A stretch of 64,000 bases of DNA from Mugil cephalus (GCF_022458985.1 NC_061774.1:9476616-9540615); one strand, 5' to 3'; positions 13,896 through 26,941 are shown, counted from the stretch's first letter. The notes: generated by a model not told the origin, from the sequence alone. Program-made: numbers and translations.

Positions 13896-14770
13896 GGCTC
13901 AGCGAGGAGGAAGTCCGTGGACGTGGAGCAGAGAGGACAGGACTGGTGTGCTTCAGCTGCTGGGGACGGGGCCAGAGCCCTGACACAGACAACAGCAACA
14001 CTGTGAGGCTGGTTCCCACAGCCTGGCACCACAGCTGCACAGCACACTATTATCCACAGAGCTAGCCTGTCACTAAAGCCACAGCTAACCTCACAACAAC
14101 ATCAATACAGCACCACGCCTCTAAAGGATCGATTAGTGACATAACCCCGTATTAGCAGTGAGCAAACCAACTTATTCCATCGCGATTAAGGCAATTGCAA
14201 TATCAAACTCAGGTTCTCAGGCAACGGCAGTGGCGAGCTAAGTGGCTAAGTCAGATTCCTGCACTTAGCCTTGCACTTAGCCCTGCACTGAGCTAGCGGG
14301 CTAGCGATTCTTATTCACCCAAGTTAAATTCAGTCATCTCAGCTAAGCGGCTTGATTGGGCAATTATATTTTTGACGTTGTGGAGCAGCTGAAATATGCA
14401 TCTCATCCGAGCACACCAATTAGCACCGAGCTTCGCCATGATATATGTCGAAAACGAGTCCTGCGAAAGGAGCAGAGCTGCGCTATCTTTAGCATTAGCT
14501 CCTGTGTTTTCTTAGCCTGTTTCGCTGCCTCTGGCTAGCTGGCTAACTAAATGTGCAACAGCGATTTTTTCGCGTCGACCTTACCTGCATCTGATGAACA
14601 CGATGGAATTTTGCATTCAGTTGAGTTGACGAATCAACAGGGATCGATTTTCGTGAGGAAATTATCGAGTGCAGATAGGTATCGTTATGGTTGACTGTGG
14701 GTATCGAAGGCTAATGGACGGGAAGACACCGGATGTCAGCTGGTTGTAAACACAGACACGACCGCAAAGA
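13896..14770 (-). promoter_or_regulatory. ubl3: ubl3 5' region with probable non-coding first exon
   Basis: On the minus strand, a pyrimidine-rich acceptor (gctgttgtctgtgtcag) ends at 13980, about 85 bp before the ATG at 13895. Further upstream, a consensus donor (atgcag|gtaagg) lies at 14585/14584. This suggests a 5' non-coding exon ending at 14585, spliced to the ATG exon starting at 13979, with the promoter near 14.6-14.9 kb. No transcript evidence is available, so the exon start is unknown. Confidence 0.4.
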
Positions 14771-14899
14771 CCTTTGGGAGTTGAAGTCTGGGACGAAGAA
14801 CGCCTGTTCCGTAACATTATCTCCGTAAAAAAAATAAAAAAGGAAAAAATAATGATAATAATTATATATTTCTGGAATAATTCTTCTTCTGGTGGCACG

Positions 14900-17800
14900 G
14901 CTTTAAGTGTTAGCCGTAACTACGAACTTGTTAATTCATATATTTACCGAACTATTGAACAAGCAGACCGCAGGAATTCAGGAATTTCTCAAAAGATGTA
15001 ATGCTCTAACAAAACATTATAGTGGTACAAAGATAGAATTACATCCCAAACGTCAGTTTAACAGGCATAAGTAGTCCCAGCGCTAAAGATTAATGTAATG
15101 AATCTATCACTTAGTTGCTCAGTTACCATGAAGATCATCGCCATGACAACTGAGAAAAGACAAAAGGTTGTTTAGTAAAAGCTTAAAGTTTAGGAACCAC
15201 GATGTAGCAAGATTTGACATTACAGACATTTTCTTCTTATTATTTGTTTATGTTGACTATGTTTAACCACTTCCACATAACGGAAAGGAACACTTGTAAA
15301 AAAAGAAATATTGGCAAACAAAGCTTTAGATGAGAGTAAACACAGAAAGTCAACTGACGAACCAGTTGTGAATGTTGAATTTGAATGTATTTACTCTGTC
15401 TTATGGCGCCACATTTCTTAACTTGAGGACAGAAGAAATGGAAACTTCTGAAGGTTGTGGAGTCAGTCAGCCTTTGTGTGGTAGGTCAGTCAAAATCAAG
15501 AAAATAGTGTCTAACAAAGCAGCTGTCACGCAAGCAGCAAACAGAGACATTATTTATACAAACACAGCTCGGCAACTGTAGATAAAAAGGATTTAAATAA
15601 ATTCAAGAAATACAGCAAGCCACTGAATACATACTATCCATTATCATTATCACACAGGGCAGTTTTGATGGACAACCCAGCGTTTTATATTATAGTCGAT
15701 TAAACTAACAGCACCCAACATTGCCTTTTTAAAGACATTTGTGGTTTAAAGTCACTGTCTGAAGTGGTGACACATAGATATCCTTTCACTTGATGTCTTT
15801 CTTGCTGATGCACCACCATCTTTAGTTTAAAATTCCTTTTCTATTTGCAGATTTCAAAAGAACTGTGTCTTCATTTTGTTTGTGTCAGAACCACACATAT
15901 CAATTCAATAGTACTACAAACCACAGCCTCAGCTGAATCGACGTCTCTCAGTTATTTTTAACAAATGCTGAATACCATAACCTCCATAAAGATGAGATTT
16001 AGTACAGTACATTTACTTCAGAGTGGGTTTGCTGATGTGTTTGTCACCCAGATGTAACTGATGTGTGTGACGGTTTCTGTGGCTTTTCTTTAACTGAACC
16101 ACCCACCAAGAGTGTTCAATTATTCAGTGACAAGTAAGACAGGGTGTGTTTTTGTAAAATAGAGCCAATAGTGAGGCACACAGCCTGCAAGTAGTACTGT
16201 TCTACAAAAATTGAAGTCATTACTCAGTTTTTTTTTTAATTTTTATTTATTAGTATGCAGTTAACAATATCAAACCATAAAACGCCACAACATTAAGCAG
16301 ATTTACCGCATGTCTACTTCATTTTATTTCAGATATATTTGGTACTTCTACAACAACAACACCGAAAAAAGTCTAGTATGAAATTATTTACTACTACCAG
16401 ATTTTCCCCACAGGCTACAACAACAAACTTTGCAGAATCTGGAACCGAAGTAAAACCTACTGACTCCATGTTGACGTTTAAGGAAGAAACGCAGGTGGTT
16501 TCTGTTATCTCCAGGTCGACTGGTTGCTATGTCTCCCACATCATTCCTGTGGTCACAAAATGCTGAGGAACACAGTTGTCCAGGTCTCGGAAAGTGTTAC
16601 ATTTTAAAAAAAAGTATTTTTCAGGCCACCGTTTTAAAATGAAGACCCACCAGAAACTTCAGTGAGATACAGTTTTCATTGGAATTTTTGTAGTTGCAGA
16701 ATAAAATGTCACTATTATTTGTTACTCTTCACTTACCATAGTTTACCAGGAGACATTTCAGACATTGTTGTACCATGAGTCACAAAAGATACTCCAAATT
16801 GGTCACGGTGTGTTGGACGGCTTAGTAGTAGTATTCGCTAAAACACGTTGTATAATTAAAAGTCTGAACACTCATATGGCTGGATGTACTGAAGCTACTG
16901 TGTGAACCTTCACTTTGTCACATATCCAAATACATAAGAATGCATCAGGAGATGAATGTTTACAATGGCGCCGGTACAAGGTTCAAACAAAACACTCGCA
17001 AACTTGAGGCTTTTAACAGACTGTGAAACTTCCTGCCAAACCAGGTTATCAAATTTTCGGCTTGTGCAATAATGACTGTGGCAGAGGACCAAGTGATTAA
17101 AACAGAAAGGTGAGTACGTTCAGGCAGCCTCATCAAAGCCTCGGGTCAATTTAAAAGACTGGATTACCGTTGATTTAACAGCCCCTTAGACTTGTGTGTT
17201 CATGCTGTATTAAAACAGATCTCAGTGTTTGCCTCTCAAACTGAGCCTAAAGTCTCTCATTTTCTTTAAGAAAACAGCTACTGGTGAAGGCCCAGACCAC
17301 CATTGCTCAAGTTGATCCATTTTTAGGAGAAAGTGGGTCCAATACAGAAAAACTGAACATACAATATGTGAAAACACAGCACTGAGCCTGCAGATAGCAT
17401 GCAGATAGCTTGTGTTGATGCCACGGCATGTGCAATTAGGTTAGTCATAGCAGAGCACAGAGAAAGTGGGTCTGCACCTGGCTATCAGACACCTGGAGCC
17501 ACTGAGGCATTTTACACAGGAAGCCTCTCACCAGCCTCTTCTTAGCCATGACTCAGCTAATGAGGAGCAGCGCAGGGTTTAAAGACAAACATTAAAGATG
17601 GAGATGGAGTTCAGTATCGGTAGGGTGTGTTACATTTCAACACAATGACCAGGAAGCCGCACAAGAATTGAAAATAAAAGGGATTACCACATAAAAGACT
17701 ATGTCTAGTTTAAACGGCAGACTCTTCTGAGACAAGGCAAACATAGTAGCCCATCCAGTGTCAGACAACAGTGGTGCTGCATGTGTTTTTTTTACATGTT

Positions 17801-18740
17801 GTTTACTATGAATTTGGAAAAAGTTGCAGCAACCAAAGATCATACAATAAAAGAAGACACTGTCTGTAGTGAAACTCTGTATATCCTGACATTGAGTCTA
17901 AATATTAGATCTAAATCATAGAAAGAAAAAATTGCAGAGTAAAACACAAAGTGTCAAGTTAAGAGATGACAAACCATAAACCAAAATGCTCTTTTATGTT
18001 TAGTTCCTCGGCAGAACTGAACAATTTCTTATAGGATATAGATTACATTAATAGCTTGTCTTTTAGTTTACATATCCATAGCAGGCTTTTCAAGAAGAAA
18101 GATGTCAGTGTGTAATGCACTAATGACACACAGTGCACACTAAGTCACATCTTAAATGTAAATGTGAGTGCTGTCGCACTTTAACACTCAAACCAGATGT
18201 CCATTCAACAGAGCTTTATGAGATGCAGTTGAAAGCTCATAAAGTTGTGAATTATTTGGTCAAATACAAATAAATCAAATACATATATATCAGAATAGAT
18301 CAGAATGCATTCATTTTTACTAGTATACTGAATGTTTTGGCAAATAGTCACACATGTTGAAATTTTAATAGCTATTTACAACCTTAAGGTATAACATCAT
18401 CGGTGGAGGTCCTGAATTATTTATGGCACTTGTGGCTAGAAGTCGTTTTTGCTCATATATACATACATATATACATATAAAGCAAACGTTCATTAAATTA
18501 CCATAAATTAAAATCCATTCATATCTTAATTGGACCAGTTATTCAATGGTTTCCCAACAAATACCCCCCTTTTCCTTTTAGGACCCCTATCAGTAAAAAA
18601 CCCACACAATATCTTATGATTAGAGTTACAACCGGTTGTTTTGTGGTCTATAAGAAGTCTCACCTCCCTTGAATGGCCTTAACCCACATGGCAAACTTTC
18701 AAGAGCTGTTACATAATGCATCCTAACAGGTAGCCTACAT
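14900..18740. other. Intergenic region between ubl3 and foxo4
   Basis: AT-rich DNA between two divergent genes. Short frames occur on both strands, but none has a domain, a codon pattern or splice sites that I can support. The only structured element is a small TA/CA-rich tract near 18.46-18.48 kb. Distal regulatory elements for either gene could lie here, but none is evident from the sequence alone. Confidence 0.5.
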
Positions 18741-18744
18741 GTTG

Positions 18745-20200
18745 CTGTTTACGCCTCTGCTGTCACGCGAAGCACTCGGTTTCCCAGAGTTCCGCTCCGC
18801 GCAGGCGCAGAGCGCGTCGCCTGACAGTGGTAAACAGACGTCAGAAGGGAGTCTTCGCCTCGAGTCAAAACAAAACAAAACAAAACAAGTCGAAAAGATA
18901 GTGAAGGAGTGAATATTTGGACAGCCACGACGACAAGAAGTTTCACAAAAGTCGTCGCCGGTTAGAAGCGGGGACTTGGAGGAAGTTATCGGTGGCTTTT
19001 CACGGACTTTTCCACGGATTGTAAACTCTGGAGTAGCAGGAGCTTAACGCAGCTAACGTTACGGTGGCTATCGGGCTGTTTTCAAAGTGCGGCGAGTTGG
19101 AGCCGACAGACCTCCGGGCGCCCCAGCTTCAGGACAGCACGGAGGAGACGCGGCGAGCTTCGCTTACCGAGACTACGGGGCGAAGATCGCCTTAGCTCGG
19201 GGCCTCGGTCGAGGGTTTTTTTTTCTATCGGGGCTTCTTCGCACATCGTGTGCCGCGGCGGCAGGAGTGTGGAGAAACATGGCAGATGGTGACATGCGCC
19301 TGGACGCAATGTGGCGGATCGTGCAGACCTGAGGCACGGACTTCTCTTACTACGTTTCTACCACCGCCTCTCCTTTATATATATATTTATATATATAAAA
19401 ACCTGTTAAACCATAAATTGTACACCTTTCTTTGCTGGAAACCTGTTTGGACGTTTTATTAATATAACAGGCCGAAGACTCTTTGGAGCAGTTGTTGGAC
19501 AAACCGGACAATTTACTCTGATTAACCGGTTAGTGGTTGTTTGTGTGTTTTTTTTTTTTCTCGAAAAGGAAGGTTTGAGTCTTTTATTTGTCTTAGCTCA
19601 GACACCGCGTTGTTTACAAGCTCAGACGGACAGGGGCTAATCCCTGCACAGTCTTCACAGTTTTACTGTACAACACCTGTACATTGAGACATTTGCCTCA
19701 CAGATAATTCGTAATTGTTTGGCTTTTTCTTTTTTTTCTTTTTAAAGAGAACACATTTACAACATACTTAAATTTGTTTATTATTCCGAGCAATGGCATT
19801 ACTTTTTATCTCAAGACTTTGTGACTCGTTTCCAGGTGAGCACAAACATCTGTAGAGCCAGATGTTGTGGTGCTCATTGCCACTCTTTTGTTTTTATTTC
19901 GTTCAAACAAAGGGCCCGAGGTCCCAGCCCTCCTTCATTCTCTATAAATCGGAAGGTTTATGATAGTTACTATTAAGGAGATTATTTGGGTTCCCTAATC
20001 TCCAATCTGAGGATTAACCGAGGCTGTTGGTGTGTCCAGATTATTACGTCTCTTTCTAGGCCCCTCACTTGACACCCCCGCACCGGGAGAAGCATATTGC
20101 TGTTGTTTTTAGCCCATCGTGGGCCCAGAGGTACCATTAAACTTTAAAGGTGGATGTTTTAGCAGCTGCTTGTAGTTGAGTGGAAGTTCAGAGGACCGCC
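18745..20200 (+). promoter_or_regulatory. foxo4: foxo4 promoter and 5' UTR region
   Basis: Base composition turns sharply GC- and CpG-rich from about 18.76 kb (for example cgctccgcgcaggcgcagag), unlike the AT-rich DNA before it, which is typical of a CpG-island promoter. The start codon is 1.4 kb further on. A donor-like site (tccag|gtgagc at 19835/19836) and an acceptor-like site (tgcttgtag ending near 20176) could remove a 5' UTR intron. The short upstream frames here do not continue into the foxo4 frame. The transcription start was not determined. Confidence 0.5.
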
Positions 20201-22934
20201 ATGGACGAGTCGTCGATGCCCCCGATTGACCCGGACTTCGAGCCGCAGAGCAGACCTCGCTCCTGCACGTGGCCGCTGCCGAGACCCGACATCTCGGCTG
20301 TCAAACCGGAGGTCGCGGACGGCACCGAGTCCGCCGCTGGGACCCCGCCCGCCGACGAGGACAAGCCCGAGCCGCAGCAAATCACATCCGAGTCCGACAA
20401 AGCGGCGGCCGCTGCGGAGGGCGGGGCTTTGTCCAGCGTGGGCGGAGCCGGCGCGACCCCTCGCAAAGGCTCGTCCCGACGCAACGCGTGGGGGAACCAG
20501 AGCTACGCGGACCTGATCAGCCAGGCCATCGAGAACTCACCTGAGAAGAGGCTGACCCTGGCTCAGATCTACGAGTGGATGGTGAAAACTGTGCCTTACT
20601 TCAGAGACAAAGGAGACAGCAACAGCTCCGCTGGCTGGAAGGTGAGTTGATGCTGCTCGTTTTAATACAAATACAGATCGTCTGGTCCGCAGACGTCTGT
20701 TATATTCTGTGGGTGGTAAAATATGGACAAAATGCAACCACATGTCGTAATATCAACAGTATTAAATACAAAGTGTAGTTTCCATTCGGCTTATTTGAAA
20801 CAAACCATTCATTCTTAAAAGCAGCACTTTTAATTATGTCTTTTTTTTGTTTGTTTTTTTCCTTTTGTTGAATGGTCTCATCTGACTTGAAATAAATCTG
20901 GCCTAATAAGTGCTCTCACGCTGAACTGGTAGTGCAGACCACAAGTTCCCAGTCTTTTCAAAGGAACCAATCATAGCCAGTTTTTAATCCTTTTTTCAAG
21001 TTTGCACAATTCAAAAATGTAGATGTAAAATTGACTAGTTCTCTAAATTGACCCCAAGTGTGAGTGTGAGTGAGGCTGGTTGTTTGTCTATGTGTTGGCC
21101 CTGCACCTGTCCAGGTTGTACCCCGCCTCTCGCCTGCTGACAGCTGGGATAGGCTCCAGCAACCCCCGCGACCCTAGTGAAGGATTAAGATGAGATGAGA
21201 TATACACTTTATCTGTAGAGTAATGCAACTCCTAGGTTTGTCTAGATGATTCAATATTGGGCCGTGATTCTCAAAGATAAAAGTTTCCTTTTCTGTAATT
21301 TGTCTCAAGGTGTATTTGTGCTTTAGTTTTGGTAGGATAGTTTTAACTCCGGTGGGCGATCCTGAATTGAAAGGAAAGCACTCGACCTGTCAAACCTAAT
21401 TCTTTCTGATTTTTCGTCCCTCTTCCAGAATTCAATCCGCCACAATTTATCACTCCACAACAAGTTCCTGAGGGTTCACAATGAATCGACAGGAAAGAGC
21501 TCCTGGTGGATGCTCAACCCGGAGGGAGGGAAGACGGGGAAGGCCCCCCGGCGCCGGGCCGCCTCCATGGACAACAGCAGCAAGCTGCTGAAGAGCCGCA
21601 TGAGGGCCAAGCAGACCAAGAAGCAGGCGGGAGCGGCCGGGCTGGGCGGCGCCGGCGGGGTGCTGCAGGGCGACGGCAGCACAGGTTCAGGGGGGGCGGA
21701 CAGTCCGAACTCGTCCCAGCAGTTCCCCAAATGGAACAGCAGCAGCCCCTCGTCCCGTGGCAGCCTGGATGACTCTGACATGTGGACCACGTTTCGCCCA
21801 CGCACGAGCTCCAACGCCAGCACCCTGAGCGGACGCCTGTCCCCCATCGCTCCTGGTCAGGAGGACGACGACAACCTGCCCGAGGACAGTCTGCTGGGGA
21901 GATACGCTTCCAGCAGCCTGGCCCCCACCCTAACGGAGACCCTGGAGGAGCTGGACCTGATTGACGGCCTCACCTTGATGACCGGGCAGCAGGGGGGGGC
22001 GAGTCCCAGCACAGCCCCACCGGCGCCTCCCACTCCGCTGCCCTCAGCCTCCACTCTGCTGCCTCGAGGCCCAGGCTTCCCCCCCTTCCATCAGCTGCAG
22101 TCACCCAGCCTCCCGCAGGCCTCCACTCACAGCGGGACCCAGGCCACGGTCTCTCAGTGCGGCCCCACCAGCAAGGAGCCTTCCACCTTCAGCAACTCCC
22201 TCTTCAACCCCATGTCCGGCTCAGGCTCTCGTGGGAGCGGCCATTACAGCACCCACGTGCCCTCGAGCCTGGAAGCGCTGCTCACCTCAGACTCCCCTCC
22301 CCCGAGCGACGTCCTGATGACCCAGGTGGATCCTCTCATGCCCAATCCCGGAGGCGTGGGACTGATGGGTCTGGGTTCACCCGTGGTGGGCGTGAGGCCT
22401 AAACCCAACCAGCTGCTGTTGGGTAAAGGGCTGGAGCCGAACACCGTGGCCCCCATCACGCTGCAGGCTCAGATGCAGCAGCAGCAGCAACAACAACAAC
22501 AGCAGCAACATCACCTTCACCAACACCAGCAGCAGCAGCATCACGCTCAGATGGGGTTGGGGATGATCCTCTCAGGTATGTCTCAGGACCCGTCTCAGCT
22601 CTCTGCTCTCAAAGCTCAGCACGCCACCGTGTCGGGCGTGGGCTCCCATCACGGGGGCCCCGTCGCTTCGGCCAATCCGAGCGTGAACCTGCAGGGGATG
22701 AATCAGTTCGGAGCTCCGTCCTGCTTCCCCACCGGCCAGGACCGGCTGCCCACTGACTTGGACATAGACATGTTCACCGAGAACCTGGATTGCGACGTGG
22801 ACTACATAATCAACAGTGACCTCATGGACGGAGACGGCATCGACTTCAACTTTGACCCCATACTGCCTGGAGGCCAAGGCTACCCGGGGCCGGCCACCAC
22901 ACAGGGCTCCGCTCACAACTGGGTGCCCAGCTAA
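20201..22934 (+). CDS. foxo4: Forkhead box O4 transcription factor, complete
   Basis: Two coding exons, 20201-20641 and 21429-22934, join in phase 0 inside the forkhead domain, right after SAGWK, at the classic FoxO intron position. The product is about 648 residues; human FOXO4 has 505. The start is the ATG at 20201 in a strong Kozak context (gaccgccATGG). AKT-type RxRxxS/T sites are visible at Thr23 (RPRSCTW), Ser193 (RRRAAS) and Ser275 (RPRTSS). The forkhead runs from about residue 95 to 180, with recognition helix NSIRHNLSLH opening exon 2. A glutamine/histidine tract lies near 495-520, and the acidic C-terminal activation region near 585-625 (DLDIDMFTENLDCD, DFNFDPI). Residues WGNQSYA, TLAQIYEWM and RVHNE favour FOXO4 over FOXO1, 3 or 6. 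FoxO proteins are excluded from the nucleus by insulin/AKT signalling and activate stress, cell-cycle-arrest and autophagy genes. The gene runs tail-to-tail with a sestrin. Confidence 0.95.
21055..21200 (+). repeat. Dispersed fish repeat in foxo4 intron (LINE/SINE tail type)
   Basis: The stretch holds 'gaggctggttgtttgtctat', 'taccccgcctctcgcc' and 'agctgggataggctccag', then ends in 'gatgagatgagat'. This is a combination I know from many fish introns and intergenic regions. A second diverged copy lies at 31.93-32.01 kb ('gggctccagccc...gcggttacagaagatgag'). I believe it is the 3' tail of a retroposon. The family was not determined. Confidence 0.6.
22476..22555 (+). repeat. foxo4: CAG/CAA-His codon repeat inside foxo4
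   Basis: About eleven consecutive Gln codons (mixed CAG and CAA) are followed by alternating His and Gln codons (HHLHQHQQQQHH). Mixed codons make the tract less prone to slippage than pure CAG. It lies between the central region and the C-terminal activation domain. The human FOXO4 protein as I know it has no comparable tract. Confidence 0.9.
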
Positions 22935-25900
22935 TTCTTCAGCTGACCACGTGACGTTAGCCAGGTACACGCTCCACAACCAGTCCTTTGAGATTTAATC
23001 CTCTAATAGGCTGGAAACTGAATATTTGATCTTTTAGTGTGATTATAAATAAACGACTTCAGGAAGATCATTTTTAATTTCCTGGGAGACAAACATAATA
23101 GAAAGGTTAAATAAAGTCAAGTTGCTTCTTTTATCTGTTTTATATCACTGTTAATTAAATATTTTGTCGCTGTTTCATATGTCACACAGCAACACGTGGA
23201 TTCACGAGCCAGTCAACCTAACAACACAAGTGACCTTCTTATCGTGTCTTTTCTCGCAGCAACTGATGTCCAATCCAGATAACCTCACAACCTGACAGAG
23301 CAGCCGGCGTGTCCCCTCCTTCCTGCTGGCTGAGGACACTTTTTTTTTCTTTTTTTTTTTTTTCTCCTAATGCGACATTTCTCTTGGACTTTAAACGGCA
23401 AAACCAGACCTCACCCATGTCACGTGCCAAGACATGCAGAGGACGGGGAGAAGATTCCGGCTACTATGCACAAGTTTTCTCAATTCATTATTACTTTTTT
23501 TCTAAATAACACTTGGCAAAAAATTTGGCTGCTGGCCATTTTTTTCTTTTTTTCTTTAATTCGAACTGATGATTTTTAAAGATGTGTGACATGACGTTTT
23601 TAGAGTGAAAAGACAAATCACGCGCTCCCCCTCCGCCGGGGAGTCCACACTTCAGTTACTTTACACCAGAATAGCTTTAGGGTGGATACGGTACCTTTGG
23701 ATGTAGATAGTGTTGTGTTGAAAACTCCATGGACTGTGTATTTTTTTTTTTTTTTTTTGAGAAATGGCCAGTTTTTTGCGCTGACACTTGCACAGCATGA
23801 ATTGCCGTTTGCTCATCTGAATCAGGTGTGCTTAGTCTGGTGCACCGTGAGAAAAAGAAACAGAGTCTGTAGAGAGCGCTGAACAGGTGGAAGGTAAATA
23901 CCTGGACGACTGGAGGCATAAAATGTTTTTGCCCGGACTAAATATCCGATTATCACTGAGCAGAAAGAAAAAAAAAAAGACTGGACAGTTAGGAGGGTAT
24001 GTATTTGCAGTTTGGCATTTTTTCATCCAGCGTGTTAAGGTAGATGTCACTTAGAGGGTATTTTTTACAGCCCTGATGTGCAGATGTACTAACAGAAGAA
24101 ATGAAGAAATGTGATTTGTGAATTTACACACGGGGCATTCAAGGGTAAATGAATGATTGGTCAGCTAAGTATTACATTGTCCTAGACCGCAGTATGCCTC
24201 CACTGTCAAAAGGTCCACCTGAGTTAAAAAAGAAAACAAAAAAAACTTTCCTTTCCTCGAGCCTGTGCATTTTCTAAGCACTTAGGTTTCCTGAGACACA
24301 GGGAGCCCGAAACTAAACACACACATTACTTTGGGTTTTACCATTTCAACAAGAGTTAATGATCCTGTAAAAGAACCAATGCGATGTACACGTTGCACAC
24401 GACGGCATGCTATGCAGACTTATCAGGAGAGCTAAATGACACCTTGAAGGAAAAAGAGAATCACTTCTTGAAGGCTATTTAACGTTGTTTCCTGATATTA
24501 TCGGAGGGGATTCGGGTGCTTCACGTCAGAACATCCTCTCACACTGTAATCTCTTCAGTACTAAAGAAATTAAATAATTTGTGTTTTGAGAAATACGAAA
24601 AAGAATATATTAGATTATAGTTTTAATATACAATTTAGGTGGAGATAATGAATCAGATATTAATACATATGAGTATATTACTAATGGCAAGGTTTTTTTT
24701 ACATTGGAAGAAGCATTCTCAGACCATTTTTAACGGTGATTTTCTATACTTTTATTTTTGTAAAGGATGAGATGCATGTAGATTTTTTTACATAACCAAA
24801 GGAACACTAATATTTGCATGGCATTTAGGGAGCGCTTGGGCCTGACACAGTATCCTCGGTGTGTACATAAGCTTTGCAAAAGACGCCCTGCGACGTGAGG
24901 CAGATACTTGACCGTTTGAATCTTAAATTCCCACCAGGCGTCTGCCTCCTTTTCTTTGAATCCAAGTTTGTTTTGTTTTTGTTTTTTTGTTGTTGTTTTT
25001 TTTTTTTTTAAATCTGCGTTGAAAATGAAAGAAACGCTCGCAGAATTCTCATCTCAAGACGAGACAACCGTTACCTCTCAGGGTCTATCGGAGGACAAAA
25101 ACAACGACGGGACAACGGTTCTGCACAGACGTAATCAGATGAGAGCAAAAAAAAAAAAAGAAAAAGTTTATTTTGCACAATTTCTTTGTTACGGCAGACT
25201 GGAAACCAACACTTTGTTTTGTTTTTTCTGGAGACTTAAAAAGAGTTGATCTCAAATTTATCTTCCCTTTTTTTTTTTTTTCTTTTAGATCAAGTTATTC
25301 TAGCTGTCCAGCCATGTATATCAGTACTAGCCTATCCCTTGTTGTTTTTGTTTTTGACTGCCAATATTTAAAACACTATAGCATGATGTTACTCTGTGAC
25401 TTTATTTTGTCATCTTCCTCCTCTTTTAAAATTTTTGTGTATTTAAATTCGTCTCCAGATGTAACATCCCTGCAGTTTAAACTCATTTCACTGTAGCTGT
25501 GTGAATATGTTAGCCTCTCATTTGTATAAAGCACTCTCTTCTTTTCACAAAGGTTTTTTTTTTTCTCTTTAAAAAAAATGGTGCTAGATGTCATCTGTGA
25601 TCCCGGAGGACGCCATGATGCAGTAGTTGCATATCAGGGCCTTTGATATTTCTGTGTACGGCACAAGGATGTTAATTTGGTGTTATTGTAGAAGTTAGCA
25701 CGCAATCAACAGTCCTTTCCCCTCTTTATGTTTTTACATGTATGATAATTAACCCTCCCAACCCCAACCTGGTCACTTAAATCTGGAAACTAAAAACCAG
25801 CTTGTTTAAACATGCATGATTTTACTATTATATCCAATCATAAGTACTTATTTTAGAAAGACATATATGATACAAACCCAGTGTTTTTTTTAACAGCTGA

Positions 25901-26335
25901 TAGTCTGCAGCCAGTGGAGGAGCAGTTCGTCTGCAGCTGCTCCAGGCGTTAATGTCTAGTTTACTGCTGCCTGCTTCTATCTCCCCCTTTTATGTAACAA
26001 CAGCTATCTACATATTTTTTTTCTTAACGTAGCAGTTAGTCCCTGTATGTTTTGAATTTTTAAAAAAATTGCCCCATTTGATACAGTATTTTAGCATTTG
26101 GCAAAGTTTGTTTCGTTTTTATCTGTAGGGAAAAGGTAAGAACAACAAATTGTGCATAAGCCAATTTAATTTTTTTTTTTATATATATATATAATGTTGA
26201 TAGTTTTTTTTCTCTCTTTCTCATCCCCCTTCTTTCAGTTTATTTCTTTCTTTACGCAATGTAAAGTCAGCCAGAGATGACAAACAGTTCTGGACAACAG
26301 AAAACAATTCAATAAACTGTTTAACCCACTTGGTC
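22935..26335 (+). other. foxo4: foxo4 3' UTR, U-rich, possibly with a UTR intron
   Basis: This non-coding stretch follows the TAA. Many long T runs occur on the sense strand (near 23.34, 23.74, 24.99, 25.27, 25.55 and 26.17 kb). A good poly(A) signal aataaa lies at 26311-26316. A donor-like site (gccag|gtacac at 22963/22964) and an acceptor (ttttctcgcag ending at 23260) suggest a 3' UTR intron; FOXO genes often have a non-coding last exon, so this is plausible. Short frames here are chance. Confidence 0.55.
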
Positions 26336-26433
26336 TCACTGACTCTGTTTAGTTCTGAAGCTCCGCCACTAGAGGCTGCTGGTGTCCATAGAGTTCTCCG
26401 TAAAAATGAACACAGTAGCACATAATGTAAATA

Positions 26434-26941
26434 TGTCAGTCGCCAGTTAATTAGGTACACTAGTGAAAGTCAATGCATTGTAACTTTTATATATATATGT
26501 ATTTGTGTGTTATGTGTGGCTCTATGAAGGTTGTGGTATTCAACACTTTAAATTATGCACAGAGCTGATGTTTTCATTTTGGAGGCTGTGGTTTGTAGTA
26601 GGTTTGAACTGTATTGTCGTCTACCATTCTACGTGTTTATACTATTGCGACAACCCACTTGTACTCAGCGGGTAATCCTACGTAATAGGACGGTGTTTGT
26701 GTTTAGTTCAATCCAGCTTAACAGCACCACAAACTACATCCTCCAGAAACATGAGCTGAATTATCACCTTCTCTTACACAACTTCAACCTGAACTGAAGA
26801 TGACTCAGATGTTGCTTTATCGTGAAATATTTAATTAGTTGTAGGAAAGAGGAAGGGACTAGGTCAATAAATCTTAGTACTAGATTATTAGAATACATCA
26901 GTTTTCACTAGTGTATCCAGCAACCTCTAGTCGGGTGAGTT
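26434..26941 (+). repeat. MITE-like repeat with terminal inverted repeats (copy C)
   Basis: The left end reads 'cgccagttaattaggtacac' then 'tagtgaaa'. The right end reads 'ttttcactagtgta...cgggtgag', roughly its reverse complement. Inside are 'tgttttcattttggaggctg' plus 'tggtttgtag', and further on 'cagcttaacagcaccacaaa'. Copy E at 41.6 kb carries the same blocks in the same order. The element sits in the gap between the convergent 3' ends of foxo4 and the sestrin. It contains no transposase, so it is a non-autonomous DNA element. Confidence 0.65.

Noticed and set aside
14250-14300. Repeated 'cttgcacttagccttgcact' and gctagcgggctagc stretch
   Set aside because: It is a short local duplication and a small palindrome upstream of ubl3. 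It is too short and imperfect to claim as an element.
20180-20200. Seven-codon upstream extension of the foxo4 frame
   Set aside because: The upstream codon is GTG, not ATG. The ATG at 20201 has a near-perfect Kozak context, and the protein then begins like other FoxO proteins.
20188-22979. Many long frames on both strands overlapping foxo4
   Set aside because: They are shadows of the GC-rich foxo4 coding sequence in other frames. None has a domain.
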